Shown here: positions 1-6,385 of the stretch, in pieces
Layout of the letters: every line of letters starts with the position of its first letter
How positions within the stretch are numbered: the first letter of the stretch is position 1
NCBI GenBank assembly: GCA_037127585.1
Contig: JBAXYB010000134.1
Coordinates: 1-7,589, forward strand
Length of the DNA: 7,589 bases
Reading direction: 5' to 3'
DNA from: CAINDI01 sp037127585
GTDB lineage: Bacteria; Verrucomicrobiota; Verrucomicrobiia; Palsa-1439
The notes under the pieces: model-generated
Database searches by the model: none
The model's input: only the letters and a program-made list of their open reading frames with translations
What the model was told of the DNA's origin: nothing
Translations under genes and position numbers: made by a program

Positions 1-447
1 CGCGTGTTTGGGATCGCGGCCCGGTTTGCCCGCCACGACCAGGAACTTGATGATGTTTGCCAGGAGATTTTCATCAAGACGTATCACCACCTCGGCAAGT
101 ACCGGGCCGAAGCGCCGTTCGAACACTGGCTGTCACGGATTGTGGTGCGGGCGTGTTACGACTTGCTCCGCAAAACCCGGCACGAACGCGCCCAGGTCAC
201 GCTCGACGGGATCGATGTTCACGTCGAGGACAACGTCGGTCCAGCCCGCGCGAAGGAGATTCTCGATTGGGCGCTGGCCAAGTTGGCGCCGGAGGAACGC
301 GTCGTGATCACATTGCTGGAGATCGAAGAAAAGACCGTGCGCGAGATTGCCGGCCTGACCGGCTGGAGTGAGTCCAACGTGAAAGTCCGGGCGTTTCGGG
401 CCCGGCAGAAGTTGAAGGAAATTTTGGAGACCAACCATGAGCGATAA
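1..447 (+). CDS. ECF-type RNA polymerase sigma factor (5' end cut by window)
   Basis: Sigma-70-family factor that would direct RNA polymerase core to a specific regulon. The frame is open through base 1, so the true start lies upstream; the GTG at 4 is internal to region 2. Visible region 2 covers roughly the first 60 residues, with the typical DDVCQEIFIKTY block followed by FEHWLSRIVVRACYDLLRK (regions 2.2-2.4). Region 4 lies near visible residues 93-142: LAPEERVVITLLEIEEKTV, then the helix-turn-helix REIAGLTGWSESNVKVRAFR. About 147 residues are visible; ECF factors usually have 170-200, so some 30-50 are missing. There is no extra domain between regions 2 and 4, which supports the ECF (group 4) type. 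The stop overlaps the next gene by 11 bp, implying translational coupling. The following small membrane protein and metal-sensor-like protein suggest control by an envelope or metal signal. The family call is firm; the inducing signal is inferred. Confidence 0.9.
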   Translation, partial: RVFGIAARFARHDQELDDVCQEIFIKTYHHLGKYRAEAPFEHWLSRIVVRACYDLLRKTRHERAQVTLDGIDVHVEDNVGPARAKEILDWALAKLAPEERVVITLLEIEEKTVREIAGLTGWSESNVKVRAFRARQKLKEILETNHER

Positions 448-685
448 ACTTTTCAAGGCCGCCCGCGAGGCCAAGCCGGACACGTCGCGCGCGGAGTACG
501 GTTTTGAGACGCGCCTACTGGCACGGTTGCGCGCGGAACGTTCGCAGCCGATCTCGTGGCGACTCCTGCCGGTGTTTGCGGCCATTGTGCTCATGCTCGG
601 CGTTTGGAATCGCGCGGTCTTCACGCCGGTCAGCCTGGAGACGGCGCTCGGCGGAACAGCACCGGTAAGTTTCTTGGAGGAATGA
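437..685 (+). CDS. Small single-pass membrane protein, putative anti-sigma factor
   Basis: An 82-residue protein that I do not recognise by sequence. Its architecture is a charged N-terminal cytoplasmic part (residues 1-40, including GFETRLLARLRAER), one hydrophobic membrane segment at about 42-58 (LLPVFAAIVLMLGVW), and a short C-terminal tail of about 22 residues that would be periplasmic. It starts inside the sigma gene (ATG at 437; sigma stop ends at 447), with a GGAG at 426-429 spaced 7 nt from the ATG. A tiny membrane protein co-translated with an ECF sigma is classically its anti-sigma factor, holding sigma at the membrane through the N-terminal helix. CnrY of the Cupriavidus cnrYXH system has the same size class and layout. 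No zinc-finger (HxxxCxxC) anti-sigma motif is present. The role is inferred from position and topology only. Confidence 0.6.
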   Translation: MSDKLFKAAREAKPDTSRAEYGFETRLLARLRAERSQPISWRLLPVFAAIVLMLGVWNRAVFTPVSLETALGGTAPVSFLEE

Positions 686-686
686 T

Positions 687-1052
687 ATGAAAAACTGGAA
701 AGCCATCCTTGGAGTCGTTGCAATTTTCCTGCTGGGCGCGCTGGCCGGCGGATTGGTGGTCGGCGGCGTGGTGGCGCGCCGCATCCACCGGTATCGCACG
801 GGGCAACCGGTCTTCAGCGCAGACGAGGTCACTCATTTTCTCCAACGCCAGCTCGATCTCGACGCGGCGCAACAATCCCAAGTGCGGCTGATCGTGGCGG
901 AGACGCAAACGGAGATGCAGGCCGCACAGCGCGCGACCGAGGCAATCCTAAGTGCGGCCGTGGTGCGGATGCAGCCGGTCTTGCGCGCCGAGCAACGGGA
1001 GAAACTCGACCGGCTCGTGGCGGAACGCCGCGCGCACCGGCTAGAGCGATAA
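687..1052 (+). CDS. Membrane-anchored periplasmic metal-sensor-like protein (CnrX/ZraP/Spy type)
   Basis: A 121-residue protein with an N-terminal membrane anchor (about residues 6-29, AILGVVAIFLLGALAGGLVV...) followed by an almost purely helical, Gln/Arg/Glu-rich periplasmic part. The pattern LDLDAAQQSQVRLIVAETQ (56-74) and the later VLRAEQREKLDRLV (98-111) are the two 'L-x-x-x-Q' helices typical of the heavy-metal-resistance/Spy-like hairpin family. Possible metal ligands are H34, H50, M77, M95 and H117; their spacing was not matched to a known site. An ATG with TTGGAGG at 674-680, 6 nt upstream, decides the start. One base separates it from the preceding gene, so it is probably in an operon with the sigma factor and its putative anti-sigma. 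Likely role: senses a metal or envelope stress and modulates sigma release, as CnrX does. A chaperone-like Spy/CpxP role is the alternative. Its 3' end overlaps the convergent glycoside hydrolase gene by 12 bp. Confidence 0.65.
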   Translation: MKNWKAILGVVAIFLLGALAGGLVVGGVVARRIHRYRTGQPVFSADEVTHFLQRQLDLDAAQQSQVRLIVAETQTEMQAAQRATEAILSAAVVRMQPVLRAEQREKLDRLVAERRAHRLER

Positions 1053-2033
1053 CTCGGCCGCCATCTGCCGGAGCATCGGCAGCACTGGATCAGTGGGACC
1101 GAAGCCGTAGTTTGTGTCTGGCTCCGGTTCGTAGTTCCACAGGATATACCCGGTCCCGCCGGCGGCGAAAAAGGCCCGCAGTTTGGCGCGGAACAATTCG
1201 GCGCGTTTTACCCGGTCGCCGTTGACCCATTCGATGGCGATGCCGGCCTCGGTCACGATGAACGGCTTGCGGAGCGCCCGCGCATCGAGGAGATCCGCGT
1301 ACAGACTGTTCTCGACGAGCGGCCAATCCTTGCCGGCCAGTGGTTCGTTCATGTAGCCGTGATCGTGCGCGGTGACGAGGTCGATCCCAGGGAGGTTGTG
1401 CAATTGGCGAAACTGCTGGCCGGTCGTCGCCGGTTGGCCGAGTCCCAGCAAGCCGAGGCTGACCGGGTGGTATGGGTCGGCTTGCTTGAGTTCCCGGCTG
1501 ACGTCGCGCGTGAACCGGCGGAGGGTCGCGAAGCTGGCCGGTGTATCTGGCTCAATCTCGGGTTCGTTGACCAACTGCCAGGCGAGGATCTGCGGTTCGT
1601 TTTGAAAGTGCCGGACGATGGCGTGGAGGTAGTCCCGGTAAGTCAGTGGTGCACCACCAAATTTCTCGGTGCGCCAGCCGGTGTCGTACCAAGCCGGCGG
1701 TTTCCATTCGAGGCCGGCATTGTAGGTGCAATGCTTCCAGTGATTCTCCAGGACCGGTAAGAGTTGAATGCCGTGATGTTTGCCAGCCGCGATGATTTGG
1801 TCGAAGCGTGCAAAGTTGGTGCCGGTCGGGCCGCAGTATTTTTGAAACGCCCAAAAGCGGACGACGCGGACGCCATTGGTCGCGAGATGCGCGAAGATGT
1901 CGTCGGCCCGGTCGGCATACCGGGCGAGGTCGAAGCAGTTGACGCCAATGAAGCGCCGGGGTTGCCCGGTATGATGCAGCGGCAGGCACGCGGCCATCAG
2001 GACGAGTGTGGTTGAGAGTAAGAAGCGGCGCAT
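1041..2033 (-). CDS. GH5-like glycoside hydrolase, secreted probable lipoprotein
   Basis: A retaining endo-acting glycosidase of the clan GH-A (TIM-barrel) type, best fit GH5 (cellulase/mannanase-like); the substrate cannot be read from sequence. With the ATG at 2033 the protein has 330 residues and begins with a signal peptide (MRRFLLSTTLVLMAAC). Cys16 is a plausible lipobox cysteine, though Met at -3 is not ideal. A GTG at 2078 in the same frame would add 15 polar residues ahead of the signal, so I prefer 2033; neither start has a clear Shine-Dalgarno. Visible family marks are FIGVNCFDLARY near the mature N-terminus (strand 1), RVVRFWAF (56-63, strand 2), the acid/base motif AWQLVNEPEI with E157, TAHDHGY (221-227), the nucleophile motif KPFIVTEAGI with E262, and GYILWNYEP (W299). 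All catalytic landmarks are intact. It is divergent from the SulP gene and convergent with the metal-sensor-like gene. A role in trimming or degrading a polysaccharide is inferred. Confidence 0.8.
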   Translation of the reverse strand: MRRFLLSTTLVLMAACLPLHHTGQPRRFIGVNCFDLARYADRADDIFAHLATNGVRVVRFWAFQKYCGPTGTNFARFDQIIAAGKHHGIQLLPVLENHWKHCTYNAGLEWKPPAWYDTGWRTEKFGGAPLTYRDYLHAIVRHFQNEPQILAWQLVNEPEIEPDTPASFATLRRFTRDVSRELKQADPYHPVSLGLLGLGQPATTGQQFRQLHNLPGIDLVTAHDHGYMNEPLAGKDWPLVENSLYADLLDARALRKPFIVTEAGIAIEWVNGDRVKRAELFRAKLRAFFAAGGTGYILWNYEPEPDTNYGFGPTDPVLPMLRQMAAELSL

Positions 2034-2132
2034 TGCGCTTTGAGATATGCCACAGTCGTTTGTGTTTTTCGAGTTCACGCGGGATGGGTTTGCTGTTTGA
2101 TTTTACCGTGCGGTTCTGTTTGAGTCGCCGGC
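2034..2132. other. Divergent intergenic region (GH5-like gene / SulP gene)
   Basis: These 99 bp must hold the promoters for both the minus-strand glycoside hydrolase and the plus-strand transporter unless they are read from farther away. It is more AT-rich than its surroundings (for example TTTGCTGTTTGATTTTACC around 2089-2107). On the minus strand a TAAAAT hexamer resembling a -10 box lies at about 2101-2106, but it has no acceptable -35 partner at 16-18 bp. I see no convincing complete promoter, operator repeat or terminator. Confidence 0.4.
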
Positions 2133-3767
2133 ATGTTTCGTCCGAAGCTGTTGGAGGCACTGCGGAAGTACGACCGGGCTACGTTTTTAGCGGATCTCGC
2201 GGCCGGGGTATCGGTCGGGATTGTGGCGTTGCCGTTGGCCATCGGGTTTGGAATCGCGTCGGGGGTGACGCCGGGGCAAGGGCTGTGGACGGCGATCATT
2301 GCCGGATTCCTGATCTCAGCGCTCGGGGGGACTTTGGTTCAAATCGGTGGGCCGACGGGGGCGTTCGTGCCGATTCTGGCCGGGATTGTGGCGGCCTACG
2401 GGTACGGCGGATTGGCGGTGGCGACGTTGATGGCGGGGGTCATTCTGGTGGTGATGGGGTTGCTGAAGCTCGGGAGCTTGATCAAATTCATCCCGTATCC
2501 GGTGACTTCCGGTTTCACCAGCGGGATTGCGGTGATTATTTTCATCGGGCAGCTCAAGGAGTTTCTCGGGTTCGCCGCGGTCATGCCGCGCCACACGCCG
2601 CATCAAATCGCGACAGTGGTGATGAATCTGCCGGGCATTCATGTGGCGACGTTGGGCATTGGGGTGTTGGCGTTGGCAATTCTGATTCTATGGCCGAAGC
2701 GCTGGCGGCGAGTGCCGTCATCCATCGTGGCGGTGCTGGTGTGCACGCTGGTGGCGATGATCATGAAACTGGATGTGGCGACGATCGGGTCGAAGTTCGG
2801 TGGGATTCCGCGCGGGTTGCCGGAGTTGACGCTGCCGAAGTTGTCATTTGATCAATTTCAGAGCCTATTGATTCCGGCCTTCACGATTGCGATGTTGGGC
2901 GCCATTGAGTCGTTGCTATCCGCCATCGTCGCCGACGGGATGATCGAGTCCCGGCATGATTCGAATCAAGAGCTGGTCGGACAGGGAATCGCGAACATTG
3001 TCTGTCCGTTTTTCGGCGGCATCTCGGCAACGGGTGCCATCGCACGCACGGCGACCAACATCCGCAGCGGGGCGCGCACGCCGGTCGCCGGGTTGGTGCA
3101 CTCGGTAACGCTTCTGGTGATCATGCTGGTGGCGGCACCGTGGGCGAAGTTTATCCCGCTGACGGCGTTGAGCGCGGTCTTGATCATGGTGGCGTACCGG
3201 ATGGGCGAATGGGAAAATTTCAGGGAGCTGGCGCACAGCACGAAGAGCGATTTTGGCGTGATGGTGATCACGTTTGCGTTGACGGTGATTTTCGATCTGA
3301 CGATTGCGGTCGGAGTGGGACTGTCGATGGCGGCGGTATTGTTTGTGCGGCGGATGGAGGAAATTTCACACATCCGGTTGGTCACGCCAGAAACTGAAAT
3401 GGACTCGGGAGGCGGCTCGATCCGCGGCAAGGTCGTACCGGAAGGCGTGTTGGTCTATCGCATTGAAGGGCCGTTCTTCTTTGGCGCCGCGGAGAAGCTG
3501 GAGACAGCCCTGGAACGCTACTCGACGGTGCCGCGGGTGGTGATCTTCCGGATGCGCAACGTGCCGGCCGTTGACGCGACCGGGTTGCACGCGCTGGAGA
3601 TCATGCTCGATAAGTTTCACCGCAAGGGGACGCAATTGATTCTCAGCGGTATTCAACCGCAGCCAATGAAAGTGCTCTACAATGCCGGCTTTGTGGACAA
3701 GATTGGCCTCGATAATGTCTGCGCCAACATTGACGTTGCGTTGTCGCGCGCGCAACAACTCCTGTAA
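2133..3767 (+). CDS. SulP/SLC26-family anion transporter with C-terminal STAS domain
   Basis: Inner-membrane anion transporter or symporter of 544 residues, a normal full length for bacterial SulP proteins. Substrates in this family include sulfate, bicarbonate and dicarboxylates; which one applies here cannot be decided. The membrane domain (about 1-410) starts with the classic block DLAAGVSVGIVALPLAIGFG (21-40), followed by the GGPTGAF motif (72-78) at the substrate-binding TM3. Near residues 299-320 it has the conserved GAIARTATNIRSGARTP block. A linker of about 30 residues leads to a cytoplasmic STAS domain (about 437-540), beginning EGVLVYRIEGPFFFGAAEKL and containing AVDATGLHALE. D481-x-T483-G484 occupies the position equivalent to the phosphorylatable loop of SpoIIAA-like STAS proteins. 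The start ATG has no strong Shine-Dalgarno. Codon choice is very G-rich at third positions (GTG, GCG, TTG, GGG). It converges with the kinase gene, 25 bp apart, with no clear terminator between them. No functional link to the export genes is evident. Confidence 0.93.
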   Translation: MFRPKLLEALRKYDRATFLADLAAGVSVGIVALPLAIGFGIASGVTPGQGLWTAIIAGFLISALGGTLVQIGGPTGAFVPILAGIVAAYGYGGLAVATLMAGVILVVMGLLKLGSLIKFIPYPVTSGFTSGIAVIIFIGQLKEFLGFAAVMPRHTPHQIATVVMNLPGIHVATLGIGVLALAILILWPKRWRRVPSSIVAVLVCTLVAMIMKLDVATIGSKFGGIPRGLPELTLPKLSFDQFQSLLIPAFTIAMLGAIESLLSAIVADGMIESRHDSNQELVGQGIANIVCPFFGGISATGAIARTATNIRSGARTPVAGLVHSVTLLVIMLVAAPWAKFIPLTALSAVLIMVAYRMGEWENFRELAHSTKSDFGVMVITFALTVIFDLTIAVGVGLSMAAVLFVRRMEEISHIRLVTPETEMDSGGGSIRGKVVPEGVLVYRIEGPFFFGAAEKLETALERYSTVPRVVIFRMRNVPAVDATGLHALEIMLDKFHRKGTQLILSGIQPQPMKVLYNAGFVDKIGLDNVCANIDVALSRAQQLL

Positions 3768-3792
3768 GTCCCCCGCGCGGTGTGGAAGCCGG

Positions 3793-6360
3793 TCAGTAGA
3801 CGTCGTCGAATTTTTCTTCGCCGCCTTCGGGGGTCGGCACTTCGATGCCTTTGACATCGCCGCCCTTGCCCTTGTCCTTGTCGCCATCTTTCGGCGCGTA
3901 GTAGTAGCCGCGTGAGTAGTAGCTGTAGTAGTACGGATAATAGTGGTAGTAGCCGACGCGGCCGGGTTCGAGGTTGTTGAGGACGAAGCCGAAGATCTTC
4001 GCGCCGCGGCTGACGGCGGTCATTTTCGCAACCCGGACGTACCGGCGTGAGGTGCGGCCGGCCCAGATGATGAACAGGACACCGTCGACCGCGGCCCCGA
4101 GAATCGAGCTATCGGCAATCCCCATGATTGGCGGGCTGTCGATGATGACGCGATCGTAGTTTTTGTATGCCCAGTCAAGCGTTTCCTTGAGCCGCCAGCC
4201 GAGGAGTAATTCGGCCGGATTGGACGGATAGGTACCGCTGGTCATGACGTCGAGTTTGGGAATGCTGGTTTTGCGAACGACTTGCTCCGGAGTCTTTTCG
4301 CCCAGCAGGACATCGGCGAGACCATTCTCGCGTTCGAGGCCGAAGTACTTATGTGTTTCACCCCGCCGCAGATCAGAATCGACGAGCAGCACTCGTTCTT
4401 CAACTTGGGCAAAACCGATGGCGAGGTTGACGCAGGTGGTGGTCTTCCCCTCGCGCGGCACGGCGCTGGTGAGGAGGATGGAGCGCAGTTTCTCACGGGG
4501 TGTCGAGAAGATGATGGCCGACCGCACGACCCGGTACGATTCGGCGACGCCGCCTTGTTGTTTGAGTTTGTCGAGCCGGTGGGCAGTGAGATCGTCGGGA
4601 CTCCATTGCGCGGCCGGAATCATCCCGAGGAACGGCAGTTGGAGTTCGCGTTCGACTTCTTCGGCGAGCTTGATGGAGTCGTCGATGTATTCGATGAAAT
4701 AAGCGAGCGCCAAGCCCAGGCCGAGACCAACAAATGCGGCCATGAGCAGACCTTTGACTTTCTTCGGATAGATCGGTTCGCCATCAACAATGGCATATTC
4801 GAGAACTGAGACGTTGATGCTACGCCGTTCGAGAGTATCGATTTTGAGGAGATGTTGGAGCAGTGCATCGTAAAGCCCTTTGACGCGGGAGGTATCGGCC
4901 CGCAGGGTGCCCATTTGCCAGAGTTTAACACTCGCACCCATGGCTTCTTCTTTGGCGCTTTCCAGTTGCTCTTTTAATTTACTGGAGCGGTCCTTCGCGA
5001 GTTGGAGATCGGCCGCGGCTTTCTCACGGAGGTAGCCGACTTCCCCATCGATGCGCGCCATGACACTCGCCAAATCTTTTTGGGCTTGCTGCAGCACCGG
5101 GTGTTTGGGCCGGTAGACTTTGGTCATTTCATTTACTTTGGCTTGAAGGGTGCGGCGTTGATTCTCAAGTTCAAAAAGTCGTTCGGCGCGATTCTCAGGA
5201 AGGATGCTGATCATGGGCCGATCAACAACCACATTTTGGCTACTGCCGAGTTGCGTCCCGTCTTCCAAGGCGGCGCGATTCCGATTGGGTGCCGCAGGTT
5301 GGTTGGTGACCGTCGCTGCGCCAGCGGCGAGGAGTTGGGGATTGGGACTGGTCACGCGGACATTGGCAGTCAACTGAAGCTGCTGCTGCATGCGTTGTTG
5401 AATAAGATTGGCAAGCTGGGCCGTGGTCAACCCGATCGCTTGAATCTTACCCAACTGGCCATAATCGATTGCGCCATCCGCGGCGACTGCAATCGTGAGG
5501 TTTAAGTTGGGTGATTGATCCACTTGAATCACCACAACGGAGCCGACGCCTAGCTGTCCACCCTCCGCGCTCACTTGGAGGTTCGGAGCTGGATTTTCGG
5601 CCCGAACAGTGCTGCCCTCGGCCGCAAGAATCGCGACGATTGCCGTTGAGTCGGGTTGCGCATCCAATGCATTCTTGCGCAGTTGAGCGGAAGTGATTTC
5701 CGCCGTTACTTGATTCATACTCTCAAGAAGCTTGAGATACTTCCCGGTCCCCAGCAGTGGGTCGCCTTCAAAGAGCGGAATGTTGTTTTGCCGGCCATAG
5801 TCCAACTGCCGCTGTTGCGAGGCTTTCTGCTCTTGCGAAAGCCGGTTGATCTCGCGAGTGAGCAGAAGCAACTGACCTTCTTGGAGTTTAGCTTGGTCCT
5901 CATCGCGAAAACGGAGGTACTCGTCGCAAAGAGCATTGGCAAAGTCCCGCGCAAAGTCGCGCGAGGGACTGTCAACTGTCACCTGCATGATCTCGGCACC
6001 ACCAAAGCGCGAAACCATCAAGTTCGAGAGATTCTCGCGGATCTCTTCTGGCGTCTTGCGCATCCGTTGCTGAACCCGGCGCAGCATGTTTTGACTTTGC
6101 ATGATGGCCATCGCCGTGTCGTAAAAAGTACGCGCATTTTCGTCAATGAGGTCGACGGTCATTGTCCCTGAAGAAGTGGACACAAACAGTTTCGCAGTGG
6201 CTCGATAGATTGGCTGCCGCGTAAACAAGAAAGCCGTCGTGCAGGCCATGCTCAGCAAAAAGCAGACAAGAATCAGCCATTTGCGCTTCAGCAAGACCGA
6301 CAGGTACTCTTTTACATCAACTGTCTCGGCCTGATTTTCGCTTAGTGTAGCATTGATCAT
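3793..6360 (-). CDS. Wzc-like chain-length regulator / BY-type tyrosine autokinase with inserted Poly_export domain
   Basis: Inner-membrane co-polymerase that sets chain length and powers or gates exopolysaccharide export through cycles of tyrosine autophosphorylation. It has 855 residues, longer than the usual 700-760 of this family. Order of parts: Wzz-type N-terminus (about 13-110) with TM1 (29-47); periplasmic coiled coil (about 140-235); inserted Poly_export-like domain (about 268-336); Pro/Asn/Ala-rich linker (337-385); second coiled coil (387-500) with the GNVR-type VYRPKHPVLQQAQKDL; Pro-containing GEPIYPKKVKG before TM2 (537-557). The cytoplasmic kinase follows. It has the ring motif ESYRVVR (E607, R610, R613), Walker A PREGKTTT (K639), Walker A' LLVDSDLRR (D661, D663), Walker B VIIDSPP (D741), and a Tyr cluster at 804-821 followed by a charged tail. 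The start ATG has GGAGGAG at 6366-6372, 5 nt upstream. It lies 25 bp behind the Wza-like gene, so the two are almost certainly one operon. The kinase call is firm; the insertion is discussed separately. Confidence 0.95.
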   Translation of the reverse strand: MINATLSENQAETVDVKEYLSVLLKRKWLILVCFLLSMACTTAFLFTRQPIYRATAKLFVSTSSGTMTVDLIDENARTFYDTAMAIMQSQNMLRRVQQRMRKTPEEIRENLSNLMVSRFGGAEIMQVTVDSPSRDFARDFANALCDEYLRFRDEDQAKLQEGQLLLLTREINRLSQEQKASQQRQLDYGRQNNIPLFEGDPLLGTGKYLKLLESMNQVTAEITSAQLRKNALDAQPDSTAIVAILAAEGSTVRAENPAPNLQVSAEGGQLGVGSVVVIQVDQSPNLNLTIAVAADGAIDYGQLGKIQAIGLTTAQLANLIQQRMQQQLQLTANVRVTSPNPQLLAAGAATVTNQPAAPNRNRAALEDGTQLGSSQNVVVDRPMISILPENRAERLFELENQRRTLQAKVNEMTKVYRPKHPVLQQAQKDLASVMARIDGEVGYLREKAAADLQLAKDRSSKLKEQLESAKEEAMGASVKLWQMGTLRADTSRVKGLYDALLQHLLKIDTLERRSINVSVLEYAIVDGEPIYPKKVKGLLMAAFVGLGLGLALAYFIEYIDDSIKLAEEVERELQLPFLGMIPAAQWSPDDLTAHRLDKLKQQGGVAESYRVVRSAIIFSTPREKLRSILLTSAVPREGKTTTCVNLAIGFAQVEERVLLVDSDLRRGETHKYFGLERENGLADVLLGEKTPEQVVRKTSIPKLDVMTSGTYPSNPAELLLGWRLKETLDWAYKNYDRVIIDSPPIMGIADSSILGAAVDGVLFIIWAGRTSRRYVRVAKMTAVSRGAKIFGFVLNNLEPGRVGYYHYYPYYYSYYSRGYYYAPKDGDKDKGKGGDVKGIEVPTPEGGEEKFDDVY
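3898..3951 (-). other. C-terminal tyrosine cluster of the BY-kinase
   Basis: Residues 804-821 contain 12 tyrosines in 18 positions (Y804, 805, 807, 808, 810, 811, 812, 814, 815, 819, 820, 821). This is the autophosphorylation cluster that defines Wzc/BY-kinases, where it is phosphorylated in trans by a neighbouring subunit of the ring. Here it is not terminal: a 34-residue tail rich in Lys, Asp, Gly and Glu follows and ends in another tyrosine (Y855). At DNA level it appears on the + strand as runs of GTA, which is a codon effect and not a microsatellite. Confidence 0.9.
5353..5559 (-). other. Poly_export-like domain inserted in the kinase periplasmic region (residues ~268-336)
   Basis: This segment lies between the two halves of the periplasmic coiled coil. 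It follows the pattern of the polysaccharide export domain found at the N-terminus of Wza-type outer-membrane proteins: a 'G-D-x-h-x-I-x-V' start (here LGVGSVVVIQVD), a strand pair with a D-G turn and a 'hhG-x-h-x-h-x-GLT' block (DGAIDYGQLGKIQAIGLTT), then a helix (AQLANLIQQRMQQQL) and a last strand (ANVRVTS). The neighbouring Wza-like protein shows the parallel elements GVGRIRVCGLTTDELTAKI and ATVEVAIE. Low-complexity linkers on both sides fit a domain insertion. The assignment is by motif pattern read by eye; I consider it strong but not proven. Confidence 0.75.
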
Positions 6361-6385
6361 AGTGACTCCTCCGGTCTACATGTGC

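Noticed and set aside
2034..2078. Upstream GTG start (2078) for the glycoside hydrolase
   Set aside because: It would place 15 polar residues before an otherwise normal signal peptide; the ATG at 2033 puts the signal at the N-terminus.
2006..2851. Long open frame (281 codons) overlapping the first part of the SulP gene in another + frame
   Set aside because: Its translation is Gly/Arg/Val/Asp-rich low-complexity with no family resemblance. It results from the G-rich codon bias of the true SulP frame, which carries clear motifs.
3735..3756. Inverted repeat GTTGCG ... CGCAAC near the end of the SulP gene as a terminator
   Set aside because: The stem is only 6 bp, the loop is 10 nt, there is no T-tract, and it lies inside the coding sequence.
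3773..3780. Palindrome CCGCGCGG in the convergent spacer
   Set aside because: It is an 8-bp palindrome without loop or T-run; too short to call a terminator or operator in GC-rich DNA.
3898..3951. Runs of GTA triplets on the + strand looking like a microsatellite
   Set aside because: They are the reverse complement of Tyr codons (TAC/TAT) of the functional autophosphorylation cluster, and interruptions follow codon boundaries.
4282..6171. Several plus-strand open frames of 150-175 codons antisense to the kinase gene
   Set aside because: The kinase frame is continuous with all motifs in order; the antisense frames have no recognisable domains, starts or ribosome binding sites.
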